Below are positions 1 through 8,254 of a stretch of 64,000 nucleotides of DNA, one piece after another. The stretch is taken from contig JACPFN010000011.1 of the NCBI GenBank assembly GCA_016183005.1, positions 1 to 64,000 of the forward strand. The letters are read 5' to 3'. The stretch is from Candidatus Babelota bacterium (GTDB taxonomy: Bacteria > Babelota > Babeliae > Babelales > Chromulinivoraceae). Each line of letters opens with the position of its first letter. Within the stretch, counting starts at the first letter, position 1. A program made the translations under genes and the position numbers. The notes beneath the pieces were generated by a model. The model ran no database searches. It was given only the letters and a program-made list of their open reading frames with translations, and was not told the origin of the DNA.

Positions 1-1
1 G

Positions 2-583
2 TGGAGTAAAATATTAGTAAGCGATCCTGAATATTTAATTATTACTCAGGATGATACTGGTTGGATTGATCTTCAGGGTAAAGATGAATTAACTACAGTA
101 GAAATAAACTTAGTAGAAATCTATAAAGGCGGCATCAAAAAAAATTAAAATACTAATAAAGCAAAGTTTAAGAGACATGGTAAGGCAATTTACTATGTTT
201 TAGAAACGGCAGCTCTTAATAACTCTCAAGAAGTTGTAGATCATCCAGAAATTTTTGAGCCAATGCGAAAGCAGCGCAATGCAGAAATTGTACAAGCATT
301 GCAAAATCTTGGTGAAAAGTTTGAAAAAAGTAGTGGACCAGAAAGATTTGGTGCATTAGTTCAGTTTGGTATTGAAATTGGAGCATCAGCAAAAGTAATT
401 CAAGCTGTTGGCAAGGTTTGTGGTGCTGTTCAATCGCAAGCTAAAGTTTTGCGTACACTTGAGGGTGTAGCAAGTATCGCTGAGGAGCAAGGCTTAACAC
501 AAGAAATTATACAAGCAACTGAAAAACTAGAAGTAGCTGTACAAGAAAATATAGCGAAAGAATCTTGCATCAGAGTTAATTGA
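2..583 (+). pseudogene. Decayed polymorphic-toxin-like protein, pre-toxin region
   Basis: One reading frame enters from the left edge and runs to 583, but it is interrupted by a TAA at 146-148 that follows a run of eight A. Coding resumes in the same frame immediately after the stop and continues through the ATG at 263, so that ATG is unlikely to be an original start. The peptide is a helical region rich in Ala, Glu, Gln and Lys, with a Gly/Ala segment (FGALVQFGIEIGASAK). There is no signal peptide because the true 5' end lies outside the window. The frame ends at 583 where the sequence shifts by one base into the frame of the next entry. I read both as pieces of one long toxin-delivery protein. 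Confidence 0.55.
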
Positions 584-1004
584 AGCTGATAAAAATATTG
601 CAAAATCGACAAAGGTTGCTTCTGAATTAAAAGCAACTCAAGAACTTGAAAGTTCTTTGCAAAAATCTTTGAAATCTTTAGAAAATATCTTAAAAGATGC
701 AATGCCCGGAGAAGCTACAACTGGCAGAACAAAACAATATATAAAAAATGGTTATTATGAGGATGCTGTTAAAGATTTTTATAGCTTGAATCCGAGTAAT
801 GTTAAAAAAATACCTGGAAAAGAAGGATTACATGGTACATTACCTGACGGACGTAATATTAATGTAAGGTTAGAGAGTACTTATAAAACATCAACACCTA
901 CGACTGAAATTATGAAATCAGGTAATACAGCACCTACCATTGAAATTATGAATCCAGGAGGCGGTGGGACAAGAATTAAAATTAGATATGAAAATAAACT
1001 TTAA
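555..1004 (+). pseudogene. Polymorphic toxin C-terminal domain, frameshifted from the upstream part
   Basis: This frame opens right after a TAG at 552-554 and continues the helical region of the preceding fragment (EADKNIAKSTKVASELKA), so the lesion is a one-base shift between 555 and 580. The last 85 or so residues look like a compact toxin C-terminus: a YYEDAVKDFYSLNPSNV segment, then GTLPDGRNINVR, then a terminal RIKIRYE. That layout (DF..L.PSNV, LPDGR..NVR, final IKIRY) is familiar from short toxin tips of Rhs/CDI-like proteins. A small internal duplication, TTEIMKSG / TIEIMNPG, sits before the end. An immunity-like gene begins 8 bases after the stop. Domain identity is from memory of such tips and is tentative. 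Confidence 0.5.
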
Positions 1005-1012
1005 GGAATTTT

Positions 1013-1390
1013 ATGGAAAAATGGACACGCTGGGAACCTATTAATGGATTGTTGGGACAATATTCTCTTGATTATTTTGCATGGTCCGAAAAAGGTTTCG
1101 TTGTAGAGTTACTTAGTGACAAAAAGAAAGAAAGAATAGAGATTTTGTTTGATGAATATATAGATGGATTTCGATATACGAATGAAAGTTTTTTTTTGAA
1201 ATTACCGCGTGACTTTTATGGAGATTGGAAACTTTTTAAGTCAACTAATTCAGAATATTTAAAATGGCTTTCAGAAAAATCTTGTACTTTGTCAGATCAA
1301 ATGGATTTTATACATTTTTGTATTGTGGGAGGAGATGAAGTTATTGATATTGTTGCAAATTATAAACCTAAAGTAAGATTTATTGAATAA
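1013..1390 (+). CDS. Probable immunity protein of the adjacent toxin
   Basis: This is a 125-residue soluble protein with no signal peptide or membrane segment. The start is supported by TAAGGA, which overlaps the stop region of the toxin fragment and lies six bases before the ATG, so the two were probably translated together. Features are an N-terminal WTRWEPINGL, an acidic and aromatic middle (IEILFDEYIDGFRYTNES), and WKLFKSTNSEYLKWLSEKS before the tail. This pattern is typical of small cytosolic proteins that sit directly after polymorphic-toxin tips and neutralise them. I recognise the style and position but cannot name a family. The gene is intact although its toxin is not, as expected if immunity is still useful against kin. 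Confidence 0.55.
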   Translation: MEKWTRWEPINGLLGQYSLDYFAWSEKGFVVELLSDKKKERIEILFDEYIDGFRYTNESFFLKLPRDFYGDWKLFKSTNSEYLKWLSEKSCTLSDQMDFIHFCIVGGDEVIDIVANYKPKVRFIE

Positions 1391-1413
1391 GTTTAAGATA
1401 AATATTTCAATAG

Positions 1414-1698
1414 GATATTGAAGATTTACTTTCAGGAAGTCAGTTTATTAATACAGAGTTTCCGCCTCATTGGAACGTAGAAAAAATAGCACAAGAAACG
1501 AAGCTAGCTTGTGAGCAAGCAATTAAAAATGGATCATTAAATGATAAAAAACATGTTGCAAGCATAATGACTAAGGATGGTTTTAAATTAAAAATTATTA
1601 CTGATTCTAAGCCATTGGTTCATACTTGTGATTCAATTGAAAATACGGTAAATAGACATATTATTACTTCTCATCCATTTTATGAGGCTACAAAATGA
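1414..1698 (+). pseudogene. Orphan toxin C-terminal remnant, possibly EndoU-like
   Basis: A frame open from the TAG at 1411-1413 to the TGA at 1696-1698 encodes about 94 residues with no start codon or ribosome-binding site at its head. It reads like the tip of a toxin cut from a larger protein: FPPHWNVEKIAQETKLA, then KKHVASIMTKDGFKLKI, ending NRHIITSHPFYEATK. The order W-x-x-E-K-I, a G-F-K-L-K-I strand and a final IIT-x-x-P-x-Y resembles the end of bacterial EndoU RNase toxin tips, but I could not confirm catalytic His residues. Its stop overlaps the next ATG (ATGA). That is how orphan toxin-immunity cassettes are arranged in CDI and Rhs loci. Confidence 0.45.
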
Positions 1699-2297
1699 GA
1701 AACATGTTTCTTCTTTATGATGAAAAATATGATTATAGAGATATAGTATCTACTAAAAATTTATCATTAGAGTATTTATTTGAATACTTAATGAGCCAAG
1801 AACATGATTCTTTTATTAAGTTTGAAGAAGATAAAAATGATCCTAATAAAGTTATTATTTGGTCAACTTTGAATATTAAAAAACCATTAAAACTAAAAGA
1901 TTTTTCTATAGATGAAGAATTTTGGGCATATGTAGATCGATATCATCAGTATAGTCGTAAACGTCTTGCAGAGATGCCAGCTATTCGAATTTCTCGAAAG
2001 AATTATGAAGAATTAGAAAAGCAATGGCAAGAAATTCGTAAGAATAAGCCTAAATATTTGATTTTTAGAGAACATGACAATGGTTATGTTGATATTCTTG
2101 AGAAAGATGAATTATCTGCGGAAGATATTGCAACGATGAATCGTGAACATAAAATATATCAAAATTATATTAAACGGTGGAATGAATATAAAAAAGCTCA
2201 TCCTGAAAAACTTTATCCAATTTGGCGTTCACCTGCAGATAATTTTTTTGAATCAGACTTTGCATTGTATGATCCTGTTGATGAACAAGGATGTTGA
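1695..2297 (+). CDS. Putative immunity protein of the orphan toxin cassette
   Basis: A 200-residue soluble, charged protein without signal peptide or membrane segments. Its ATG overlaps the stop of the orphan toxin tip by four bases, which suggests translational coupling, and supports this start despite a weak ribosome-binding site. Tyr, Trp, Glu and Lys are abundant (WAYVDRYHQYSRKRLAEM, KIYQNYIKRWNEYKKAHP). I do not recognise the fold. The immunity assignment rests on position, size and absence of export signals. It could instead be an unrelated cytosolic protein that happens to follow the remnant. Confidence 0.45.
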   Translation: MRNMFLLYDEKYDYRDIVSTKNLSLEYLFEYLMSQEHDSFIKFEEDKNDPNKVIIWSTLNIKKPLKLKDFSIDEEFWAYVDRYHQYSRKRLAEMPAIRISRKNYEELEKQWQEIRKNKPKYLIFREHDNGYVDILEKDELSAEDIATMNREHKIYQNYIKRWNEYKKAHPEKLYPIWRSPADNFFESDFALYDPVDEQGC

Positions 2298-2372
2298 TTG
2301 AAAAATAGTTCATTCTTAGACATAATATAAGAGTTAAATTAATTTAAATTAATTATTTTTTGGAATAATTTT

Positions 2373-2936
2373 ATGAATGATAAAGAAAAGATGAAAACAG
2401 AAAGTACCAATCCTTTTTTAGAAAAATTTAAAATAGATTCATATAGTGAAAATAAAGAAGAGTTTAAGGATTATGCAGTAAAAAAAGGGTTTCCTCTAGA
2501 AATTACACTTTTTTGGACATTTATTGGGCTTCTTTTACTTTATAAAATGATGGAAGTTATCTTTTTGGAGCTTCCCATGCATGCTCCGATTAGAAATCAA
2601 CTAAGAGAGTTGCGTTTTGTACAAGAGCATAAAAAATTTGGAAAAGCTCTTAAAGGTCATGAACAATTGATGGAAATTTATCCTTCATATAAAAAAATAT
2701 ATTTTTTTGAAATTGCTCAATGTTACTTGGCTTGTGGTGATGTTAATCATAATTTTAGAAAAGGACTTGAGTTATTGATAGATCGTCAACTATCAGAAAG
2801 GCAATTTGTAGATTTAACAAATGTTATACCAGGTTCATTACTTAAATTATTTTTATCACTTTTTTTAGTTTATGAAAAAACTAATAAGAAAGAAAAAATA
2901 TATATATTTGACCATGAAAATTTAGGATTGCGATGA
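2373..2936 (+). CDS. Single-pass membrane protein of unknown function
   Basis: A 187-residue protein with a hydrophilic first 45 residues, one clear membrane segment (LFWTFIGLLLLYKMMEVIFL) and a helical remainder that resembles a degenerate TPR-like repeat (FGKALKGHEQLMEIYPSYKKIY, FEIAQCYLACGDVN). A second hydrophobic stretch near the end (LLKLFLSLFLVYEK) may be membrane-associated. GGAA lies upstream of the ATG. Its last four bases overlap the ATG of the downstream HExxH membrane protein, so the two are a translationally coupled pair. No function is known to me. The coupling suggests it helps or targets the putative protease. Confidence 0.6.
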   Translation: MNDKEKMKTESTNPFLEKFKIDSYSENKEEFKDYAVKKGFPLEITLFWTFIGLLLLYKMMEVIFLELPMHAPIRNQLRELRFVQEHKKFGKALKGHEQLMEIYPSYKKIYFFEIAQCYLACGDVNHNFRKGLELLIDRQLSERQFVDLTNVIPGSLLKLFLSLFLVYEKTNKKEKIYIFDHENLGLR

Positions 2937-3460
2937 TTTTTATCATACCAGGATTTTTAGTTTCAATGTTGACATTTCCAGGGGTTATTCTTCATGAAAT
3001 GGCACATAAGTTTTTTTGTGATTATTATAATATTACGGTTTTTAAGGTTGCATATTTTCGTATAAGTAGCAAAGCTGGGCATGTGACTCATGAGCCAATA
3101 TATGATAAGGATAAAGAAACTACTGTAGCTCTTGCGCCATTTTTTATTAATTCACTTATTTGCATGTTATTTTTTATACCATATTTTTTAATATATTCTT
3201 TTGGAACATTCTTTTTATGGAAAATCAGTAGACTAGATGTTTTTTTGATATGGGTTGGAATTTCATGTGGCTTATCTGCAGTTCCAAGCGAAACAGATCT
3301 TAAGCATATTCCAAAAGATATTTCAGGTATTTATTTTTTCTTTAGAGCACTTTCAAAAGGTCTGAATGATTTGGGATTTTTTGGTTCAATGCTATGGACA
3401 TTTATGCTTGGATGTTTTTGTTATATGATTGCAATAGTTATTGGAAATATTTTCTATTAA
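2933..3460 (+). CDS. Membrane metalloprotease-like protein with an HExxH motif
   Basis: A 175-residue integral membrane protein with about four hydrophobic segments. Near residues 18-30 it carries GVILHEMAHKFF, a zinc HExxH motif inside or next to the first membrane helix, as in site-2-protease-like (M50 and DUF3267-type) enzymes. A later SAVPSETDLK stretch sits where such proteins have their third, acidic zinc ligand. From family knowledge this suggests an intramembrane or membrane-proximal peptidase. The substrate is not evident. It is coupled to the upstream single-pass protein by a four-base overlap. The length is short for a full S2P, so a distant relative or a non-proteolytic member is possible. 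Confidence 0.55.
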   Translation: MIFIIPGFLVSMLTFPGVILHEMAHKFFCDYYNITVFKVAYFRISSKAGHVTHEPIYDKDKETTVALAPFFINSLICMLFFIPYFLIYSFGTFFLWKISRLDVFLIWVGISCGLSAVPSETDLKHIPKDISGIYFFFRALSKGLNDLGFFGSMLWTFMLGCFCYMIAIVIGNIFY

Positions 3461-3563
3461 CACATTATTTTTTTGATCAACAATTAATTTTGTATTATCA
3501 AGCGTCATATAATAAATATGCTTAAAAACAGCTTATAAACTTAAATTAGCAAAAGGAATTTTC

Positions 3564-3671
3564 ATGAATTATTATTTAAAGATTTCAACGTTATTCTTGT
3601 GTTTATTAGGAAATAAAATATTTACAATGCTTGCCTGTTGTTTTGGCTATTTTTCTAGCGCTAAGTCCTGA
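3564..3671 (+). CDS. 35-residue secreted-type peptide with a Cys pair, or truncated remnant
   Basis: A short frame with a good ribosome-binding site (AAAAGGAA, eight bases before ATG) encodes a typical export signal (MNYYLKISTLFLCLLGNK) and then LACCFGYFSSAKS before a stop. The signal-plus-Cys-cluster layout matches the larger secreted proteins at 7121, 8255 and 9176. The rest of 3672-3839 has no convincing frame. It may be the preserved head of a decayed member of that group or a genuine small peptide. Confidence 0.4.
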   Translation: MNYYLKISTLFLCLLGNKIFTMLACCFGYFSSAKS

Positions 3672-3839
3672 ATTTTTAAGCTCATAAATTTCAAATCGAT
3701 TTTCTTGATGAATTCGTGTATATTTTTCCAAGCAACACTCTTTGAATTTTGACAGATTTTTCTACAAATCTATCTTCTCAAATTTTGAAAGGTGTTGCAC
3801 GAGCTACTTGAATCTACGAAAGAACAAATAAAAAGGATG

Positions 3840-3881
3840 AGATAATAAAATCAATATTATGTAATATTGATTTTATTATCT
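3840..3881. terminator. Perfect 20-bp inverted repeat with a 2-base loop
   Basis: Arms 3840-3859 and 3862-3881 are exact reverse complements (AT-rich, AGATAATAAA...). No long T tract follows on either strand, so termination is plausible but not certain. It lies 10 bases before a promoter-like -35 box for the YVTN gene. Confidence 0.5.
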
Positions 3882-3890
3882 GTTTAATTG

Positions 3891-3918
3891 TTGACTTTTG
3901 TAACATGATGCATATTGT
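3891..3918 (+). promoter_or_regulatory. Sigma-70-type promoter candidate for the YVTN gene
   Basis: TTGACT at 3891-3896, a 16-base spacer, then TATTGT at 3913-3918. It stands about 34 bases before the gene start, an ordinary leader length. Assigned by eye only. Confidence 0.4.
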
Positions 3919-3951
3919 ATGCTGTAGTTATAAAATTATAAAATATTGAGA

Positions 3952-5295
3952 ATGAGAATGAAGCAGTTATATCTTATATGTACAATTTTATTTTGTCCGA
4001 TTTTGGTTTTTACAAATAAGGTTTATATAGGGAATTATGATAATAATACTGTATCTGTATTCGATACAGTATCCAATACAGTATCCGGCTTAGTCAATGA
4101 TTCTAATAACACTTTTAATGAGATTTATTTTATTGTTATATCGCCCGATGGACTTACTGGGTATGTTGCGAATTATACAGGAACTATCAGTATTATCGAT
4201 ATAGCAACAGATACGGTAACAGGTGTGATAACAACTCCAGGAACATCTCTTTATTCTATGAATATAACTCCTGATGGTAAAAAGTTATATGTTATACAGG
4301 ATGGAGCTGTTCCGATTCTTATTATTGATATTAAAACGAAAAGTTTTGTTGGAAATGTTGATGCGAATGGTTTTACCTTAGATGTACCATATTTCATGAC
4401 GATAACTCCTGATGGATCTAGAGCATATATAGCAGATTATGGTCAGACGGGAGATCCTGGTAGAGTTCTTATTATGGATGTTGCGACTAATAAGATTATT
4501 GGATTAGTTAGTGATCCCAATGATACCATTGAAGGACCATTTGCATTGACTGTTACACCAGATGGTAAAAGTGTTTATGTTGGTAATTTCGATACTAATA
4601 CCGTTGGCATTATTGATGTTGCTACCAATGTAGTAACTGATCTGATCTCTCATCCTCTATTTGATACAATATATGATATTAAATCGAGCGATACTCAAGT
4701 ATATGTTGATAGTTTTGTAGATCCTGGGACAAATAATATTATTCATGTGATTGATCAAAAAACTAAGAATGTTTTTTATATTATTACAGAACCAATTGTT
4801 GATGATTTTTATTATATGGCATTAACATCTGATTATAAGACAATGTATGTTCCTTGCTATCATCCTTATCAGCAACTTAATGATTCTAAAGTGGGAATTA
4901 TTAATTTACAAACTAATAATTTACAAGGATTAGTTCAGGATCCACAAAAAACTTTTGATGGTTCTTCTGTTATTGCGATAGTTCCCTCTCCTTATGCTGC
5001 AACTAAAGTTACAGGGTTTAATGTTTGTAATCTTTTTTTAACGCAATCAGATAGCGTTAATATCATTTCATGGTCTCCTTCATCAAGTATGGGGCCTCAG
5101 CCGATAAAGTATAGTGTTTATCGTGATGTATTTTTAACTGATTTGGTTGGAACTGTATCGTCAAATGATATTTTACGGATTGAAGATCATAATCGTAAAA
5201 AAAATAAAACATATATTTATTATGTTGTAGCTGTTGATCAATTTGATAATGTTTCTACACCGGTTTCTGTTGCGATTACTACAAAATGTTGCTAA
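3952..5295 (+). CDS. Secreted YVTN-family beta-propeller protein with Fn3-like tail
   Basis: About 447 residues. An N-terminal export signal (MKQLYLICTILFCPILVFT) is followed by repeated blades of the YVTN type, e.g. KVYIGNYDNNTVSVFDT, GYVANYTGTISIIDIATDT, SVYVGNFDTNTVGIIDVAT, each with the T/SPDG turn (ISPDGLTGY, ITPDGKKLY, VTPDGKSVY). Six or seven blades fill residues 20-350. The last 90 residues look like a fibronectin-III-type domain (IKYSVYRDVFLTDLVG, YYVVAVDQFDNVSTPVSV). Such propellers serve as surface or secreted binding platforms. ATG codons at 3952 and 3958 and a TTG at 3946 are alternative starts, none with a strong ribosome-binding site. The barrel gene follows 27 bases later, possibly in one transcript. 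Confidence 0.8.
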   Translation: MRMKQLYLICTILFCPILVFTNKVYIGNYDNNTVSVFDTVSNTVSGLVNDSNNTFNEIYFIVISPDGLTGYVANYTGTISIIDIATDTVTGVITTPGTSLYSMNITPDGKKLYVIQDGAVPILIIDIKTKSFVGNVDANGFTLDVPYFMTITPDGSRAYIADYGQTGDPGRVLIMDVATNKIIGLVSDPNDTIEGPFALTVTPDGKSVYVGNFDTNTVGIIDVATNVVTDLISHPLFDTIYDIKSSDTQVYVDSFVDPGTNNIIHVIDQKTKNVFYIITEPIVDDFYYMALTSDYKTMYVPCYHPYQQLNDSKVGIINLQTNNLQGLVQDPQKTFDGSSVIAIVPSPYAATKVTGFNVCNLFLTQSDSVNIISWSPSSSMGPQPIKYSVYRDVFLTDLVGTVSSNDILRIEDHNRKKNKTYIYYVVAVDQFDNVSTPVSVAITTKCC

Positions 5296-5322
5296 TGGAA
5301 TAGATTTAATAGGATAGATTTT

Positions 5323-5904
5323 ATGAATATTAAGACCTTATTTTTTATTTGTTTATGTTACGGGATTACTATAACGGCACGTGATATTTTAGTTGAGGCA
5401 AAGGCTTCATATTTTTTCTTTACTAATTCATTATCGAGAAAAATTTATGGTACTGGTAGCGGCTTATTTGGTGGAGAGGTTACTGCTGAAATTGGGAAAA
5501 ATTTTTATGGATGGGTTAGTGGAAGTTTTTTAACTAAAAAGGGTTATTCGTTGGGAGGGCATGATGCTACTAGGGTCACTATGGCACCTGTTGGAGTTGG
5601 TCTGAAATATATGTATTCTATGGGCAATGGAGATATTTATGTAGGACTTGGTGCTTTGCCAACATATCTAAAAACAAAGGATTGTTCCCCTTTTGTCATA
5701 CCTATCCGTTCTGGTTGGGGTATTGGGGGAATTGTTAAAGCAGGGTATTATCAGCAGATTTATAAGGGATTATATATAGATATTTTTGCCGATTATTCCT
5801 TTGCCAAGGTTAAATTTCCTTGTTGTGATGAGCTAACTATTCAGTCTTATGCTGCACATGTAAATGGTGTTTCATTGGGGCTTGGCATAGTATATCGTTT
5901 TTAA
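5323..5904 (+). CDS. Outer-membrane beta-barrel-like protein
   Basis: A 193-residue protein with a signal peptide (MNIKTLFFICLCYGITITA), then alternating amphipathic strands separated by Gly-rich turns (GSGLFGGEVTAEIGKNFYGWVSGSF, GDIYVGLGALPTYL, SGWGIGGIVKAGYYQ). It ends in GLGIVYRF, an aromatic C-terminal residue being the hallmark recognised by the BAM machinery. The size suits an eight-stranded OmpA/opacity-type barrel. The Cys pair in KFPCCDEL is unusual for a barrel. Start is supported by position 27 bases after the propeller gene and by AGGA upstream. Confidence 0.65.
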   Translation: MNIKTLFFICLCYGITITARDILVEAKASYFFFTNSLSRKIYGTGSGLFGGEVTAEIGKNFYGWVSGSFLTKKGYSLGGHDATRVTMAPVGVGLKYMYSMGNGDIYVGLGALPTYLKTKDCSPFVIPIRSGWGIGGIVKAGYYQQIYKGLYIDIFADYSFAKVKFPCCDELTIQSYAAHVNGVSLGLGIVYRF

Positions 5905-5915
5905 TTTCAAAATTT

Positions 5916-6953
5916 TTATAGTGTTTTATCAAACTTATGTAAGCAGTGATGTACCATTTGTTTAAACTCTTTTTTGTTAAATTTATTTGGATCTATACTA
6001 CTATCTTTAATGATTTTTTCATAAAGTGCTTTATTTAATCCGATATCTAGTTTTTTTTCTATGAATTTGGCTAATTTTGCTTGAAGGATTATCGGATAAG
6101 ATTCTATGTATGCTTTGAGAAACGTTTGACAGTATTCAAGATATATTGGCCAACGAGAGCCGTTATTTTTTTGTAAATAACGAAACATAAGCATGCTGAT
6201 TAAGATAGTTTTTATATCTTCTATAATGGATCCTTCTTGCATAGTTTCATTATCTATGAAATAAATTTTGTTTGTTTCTATATCAAATAAAGTATTTCTA
6301 ATACTAAAATCTCCGTGAAATACGGATTTCCATGATGCGTTATTTTCAATAGTATCTAGATCTATATACAACTGATGGAATGCCGCAAGAGATTTACCTA
6401 ATGCTTCAGCTGCTTTTTTAATCATGTGCAGGTTTTCAGAGTTTAATATGTCTTGGACTACTTGTCCTTTGGCGGATGGAGAAATTTCGATTGTTTTTGT
6501 TTCACCCATTTGGTTTTTATAAGTAACAATATCGTTAAGCCAGATAATAATAGGAAGTTGTTTTTTAATGCGGGATGAACATGTAGCACTTGAAGAGTTT
6601 GCCTCTATGAATTTTTGTGCAATAGGCCCCTCTTGAATTTTGAGTAACTTTTTTGTTGAGCCATATTTTTTACTGATTTTAAAAAAGAATAAAGGAAATT
6701 TTTTCCCATCTTTTTTAGTCATGACGATATACATTTTTTCAGTGTAATATCCACCTGATATTTCTTTAATAATAATATTTTTCTGATTCGAGCAATGGAG
6801 ATATTGCGTAACTAAAATTTTGAGTGCATCTATCTTGGGATAACCTTGACTATTACATTCGATTGAGATCGGCTTTGGTTTTATTTGGATACCGTTATTA
6901 GTGCTGTACGTATTGGTAATATGTAAACATAATAATAGGATTAATAATATCAT
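5916..6953 (-). CDS. Exported kinase-like protein (aminoglycoside/choline kinase fold)
   Basis: A 345-residue protein beginning with an export-type segment (MILLILLLCLHITNTYS). The kinase-like core follows: a possible ATP-binding lysine in LFFFKISKK (K92), a helix LGKSLAAFHQ as in APH enzymes, the catalytic loop HGDFSIRN (H213, D215, N220) and the metal-binding IDNE (D234). These are the Brenner motif and DFG-equivalent of the APH/choline-kinase family, so phosphotransferase chemistry is likely; the substrate is unknown. A kinase behind a signal peptide is odd, as the periplasm lacks ATP, which suggests delivery to a host cell or a membrane-anchored cytosolic enzyme. It is convergent with the barrel gene. 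Confidence 0.65.
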   Translation of the reverse strand: MILLILLLCLHITNTYSTNNGIQIKPKPISIECNSQGYPKIDALKILVTQYLHCSNQKNIIIKEISGGYYTEKMYIVMTKKDGKKFPLFFFKISKKYGSTKKLLKIQEGPIAQKFIEANSSSATCSSRIKKQLPIIIWLNDIVTYKNQMGETKTIEISPSAKGQVVQDILNSENLHMIKKAAEALGKSLAAFHQLYIDLDTIENNASWKSVFHGDFSIRNTLFDIETNKIYFIDNETMQEGSIIEDIKTILISMLMFRYLQKNNGSRWPIYLEYCQTFLKAYIESYPIILQAKLAKFIEKKLDIGLNKALYEKIIKDSSIDPNKFNKKEFKQMVHHCLHKFDKTL

Positions 6954-7120
6954 AAGACGCCCCTTTTTATAAAAAAATTACATTATTTATTCGACTATAA
7001 GCAAGATTATCCCTTTATAATTGTTATTATGTTGGACGATTAAAGATTTTTAGATATATCTTTGAATGTTCTTGGTGTATATTATTTATATGTTTTTCTC
7101 TTTTTATAAGTATTAAATAT

Positions 7121-7390
7121 ATGAATAAGTTAATTATAATAATTGCTTTAAGTTTCAAAATAGATGTTTCGGCAGCTCTTTCGGGGCAAGAATTAGATAT
7201 AGAAATAGTGAAATTGGAATCTTCTGATGATCTGGATATCGATAAAAAATGTTCAGCTTGTAAAGAGGAGCGATTAAATCAAGATCCTACAGATATTGAA
7301 GTAACATGCTCCAAAAAAATTACTGTTTTATTGAGTCAATGTTGTTGCTGTATTCAAGGATGTTTTCTTTCTAAGAATCATAAAAATTAA
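7121..7390 (+). CDS. Small secreted Cys-rich protein
   Basis: An 89-residue protein with a short export-type N-terminus (MNKLIIIIALSFKIDVSAAL), an acidic middle (ESSDDLDIDKKCSACKEE) and a Cys cluster near the end (LLSQCCCCIQGCFLSKN). The ATG lacks a strong ribosome-binding site, but no better start is in frame. The CCCC motif followed by a phenylalanine and Ser is shared in style with the secreted proteins at 3564, 8255 and 9176. No family is recognised. Possible roles are metal binding, disulfide-stabilised effectors, or lipidation in a host. Confidence 0.5.
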   Translation: MNKLIIIIALSFKIDVSAALSGQELDIEIVKLESSDDLDIDKKCSACKEERLNQDPTDIEVTCSKKITVLLSQCCCCIQGCFLSKNHKN

Positions 7391-7415
7391 TAGAAGTCTT
7401 TTTATAATTTAAATC

Positions 7416-8015
7416 TTAAATAATATTATAATTACTTGATTTCGCTATAAAAAATACAGAGACAATAAAAATATAGCTTATACAGTTAATTTTTATCATT
7501 GAGCTTCTTAATACATTCTTTGCAGTAGTTTTGTCAAAAAATCTATATAGGGTATAAGCTGTGATTATTCTAACGATTAACAGAATAAGGGATGCTAATA
7601 TTGTTAATCCATAAAGGCTATACGCTTTTGTATAAAGACTTTGTGTATAATTATGTAAATCTATGAGATAAAAAAGAGGGTGAGCTATAGCTGTTTGAAT
7701 TACAATGTCGATTAAATTTATAAGCGCCATTCGTCGCATAGATAATTTGTATCTTACTTTTATAAAGCGATTTAATAAGTATCCTTCAAGGATGATCATG
7801 CATGCAAGAAGTATAAGTGCTTGAATAATATATAGAATGTTTCCCATTAATAGAGCGCCAAATATTTTTGGTATAAAGAAAAAAGAATACCACATGGTGT
7901 AACTTAATTTTTTTAAAAATAATATTATAGACGTTACTTCGTGGTTTTGTGCATAAACAGATAACGACATTATATTTAAGCTTACAAAAAAATATAAATC
8001 GCGCTTATGAAACAT
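7416..8015 (-). CDS. Multi-pass membrane protein of unknown function
   Basis: About 199 residues with an N-terminal export-type segment (MFHKRDLYFFVSLNIMSLSVYAQ) and four further hydrophobic helices (FIPKIFGALLMGNILYI, ALILLACMIILEGYLL, LYGLTILASLILLIVRII, CISYIFIVSVFFIAK). I prefer the ATG at 8015 to the one at 8081 because AGGGGT lies four bases upstream of it and it gives a clean signal peptide. No catalytic motif is seen. It is convergent with the 7121 gene. Confidence 0.55.
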   Translation of the reverse strand: MFHKRDLYFFVSLNIMSLSVYAQNHEVTSIILFLKKLSYTMWYSFFFIPKIFGALLMGNILYIIQALILLACMIILEGYLLNRFIKVRYKLSMRRMALINLIDIVIQTAIAHPLFYLIDLHNYTQSLYTKAYSLYGLTILASLILLIVRIITAYTLYRFFDKTTAKNVLRSSMIKINCISYIFIVSVFFIAKSSNYNII

Positions 8016-8254
8016 ATGTACCCCTAAAAATTTATTTTTAATAAATATTAATTCAATGCTATCATTTTTATTTTTCTTCATGCAAGAATCTTAAGAATTA
8101 ATATAAAAAAATATTGTATTTTAAAGAGGTTTATGAGCTATGAATATTAAGTTGTTATTGAAGTTGTGTTATTGAGGATTAAGGGAAAAAGAATATTATC
8201 TTTGTGTATAATGAAAGCTATTTATTGATAGGGCTAATAACAATAGATTATAAA

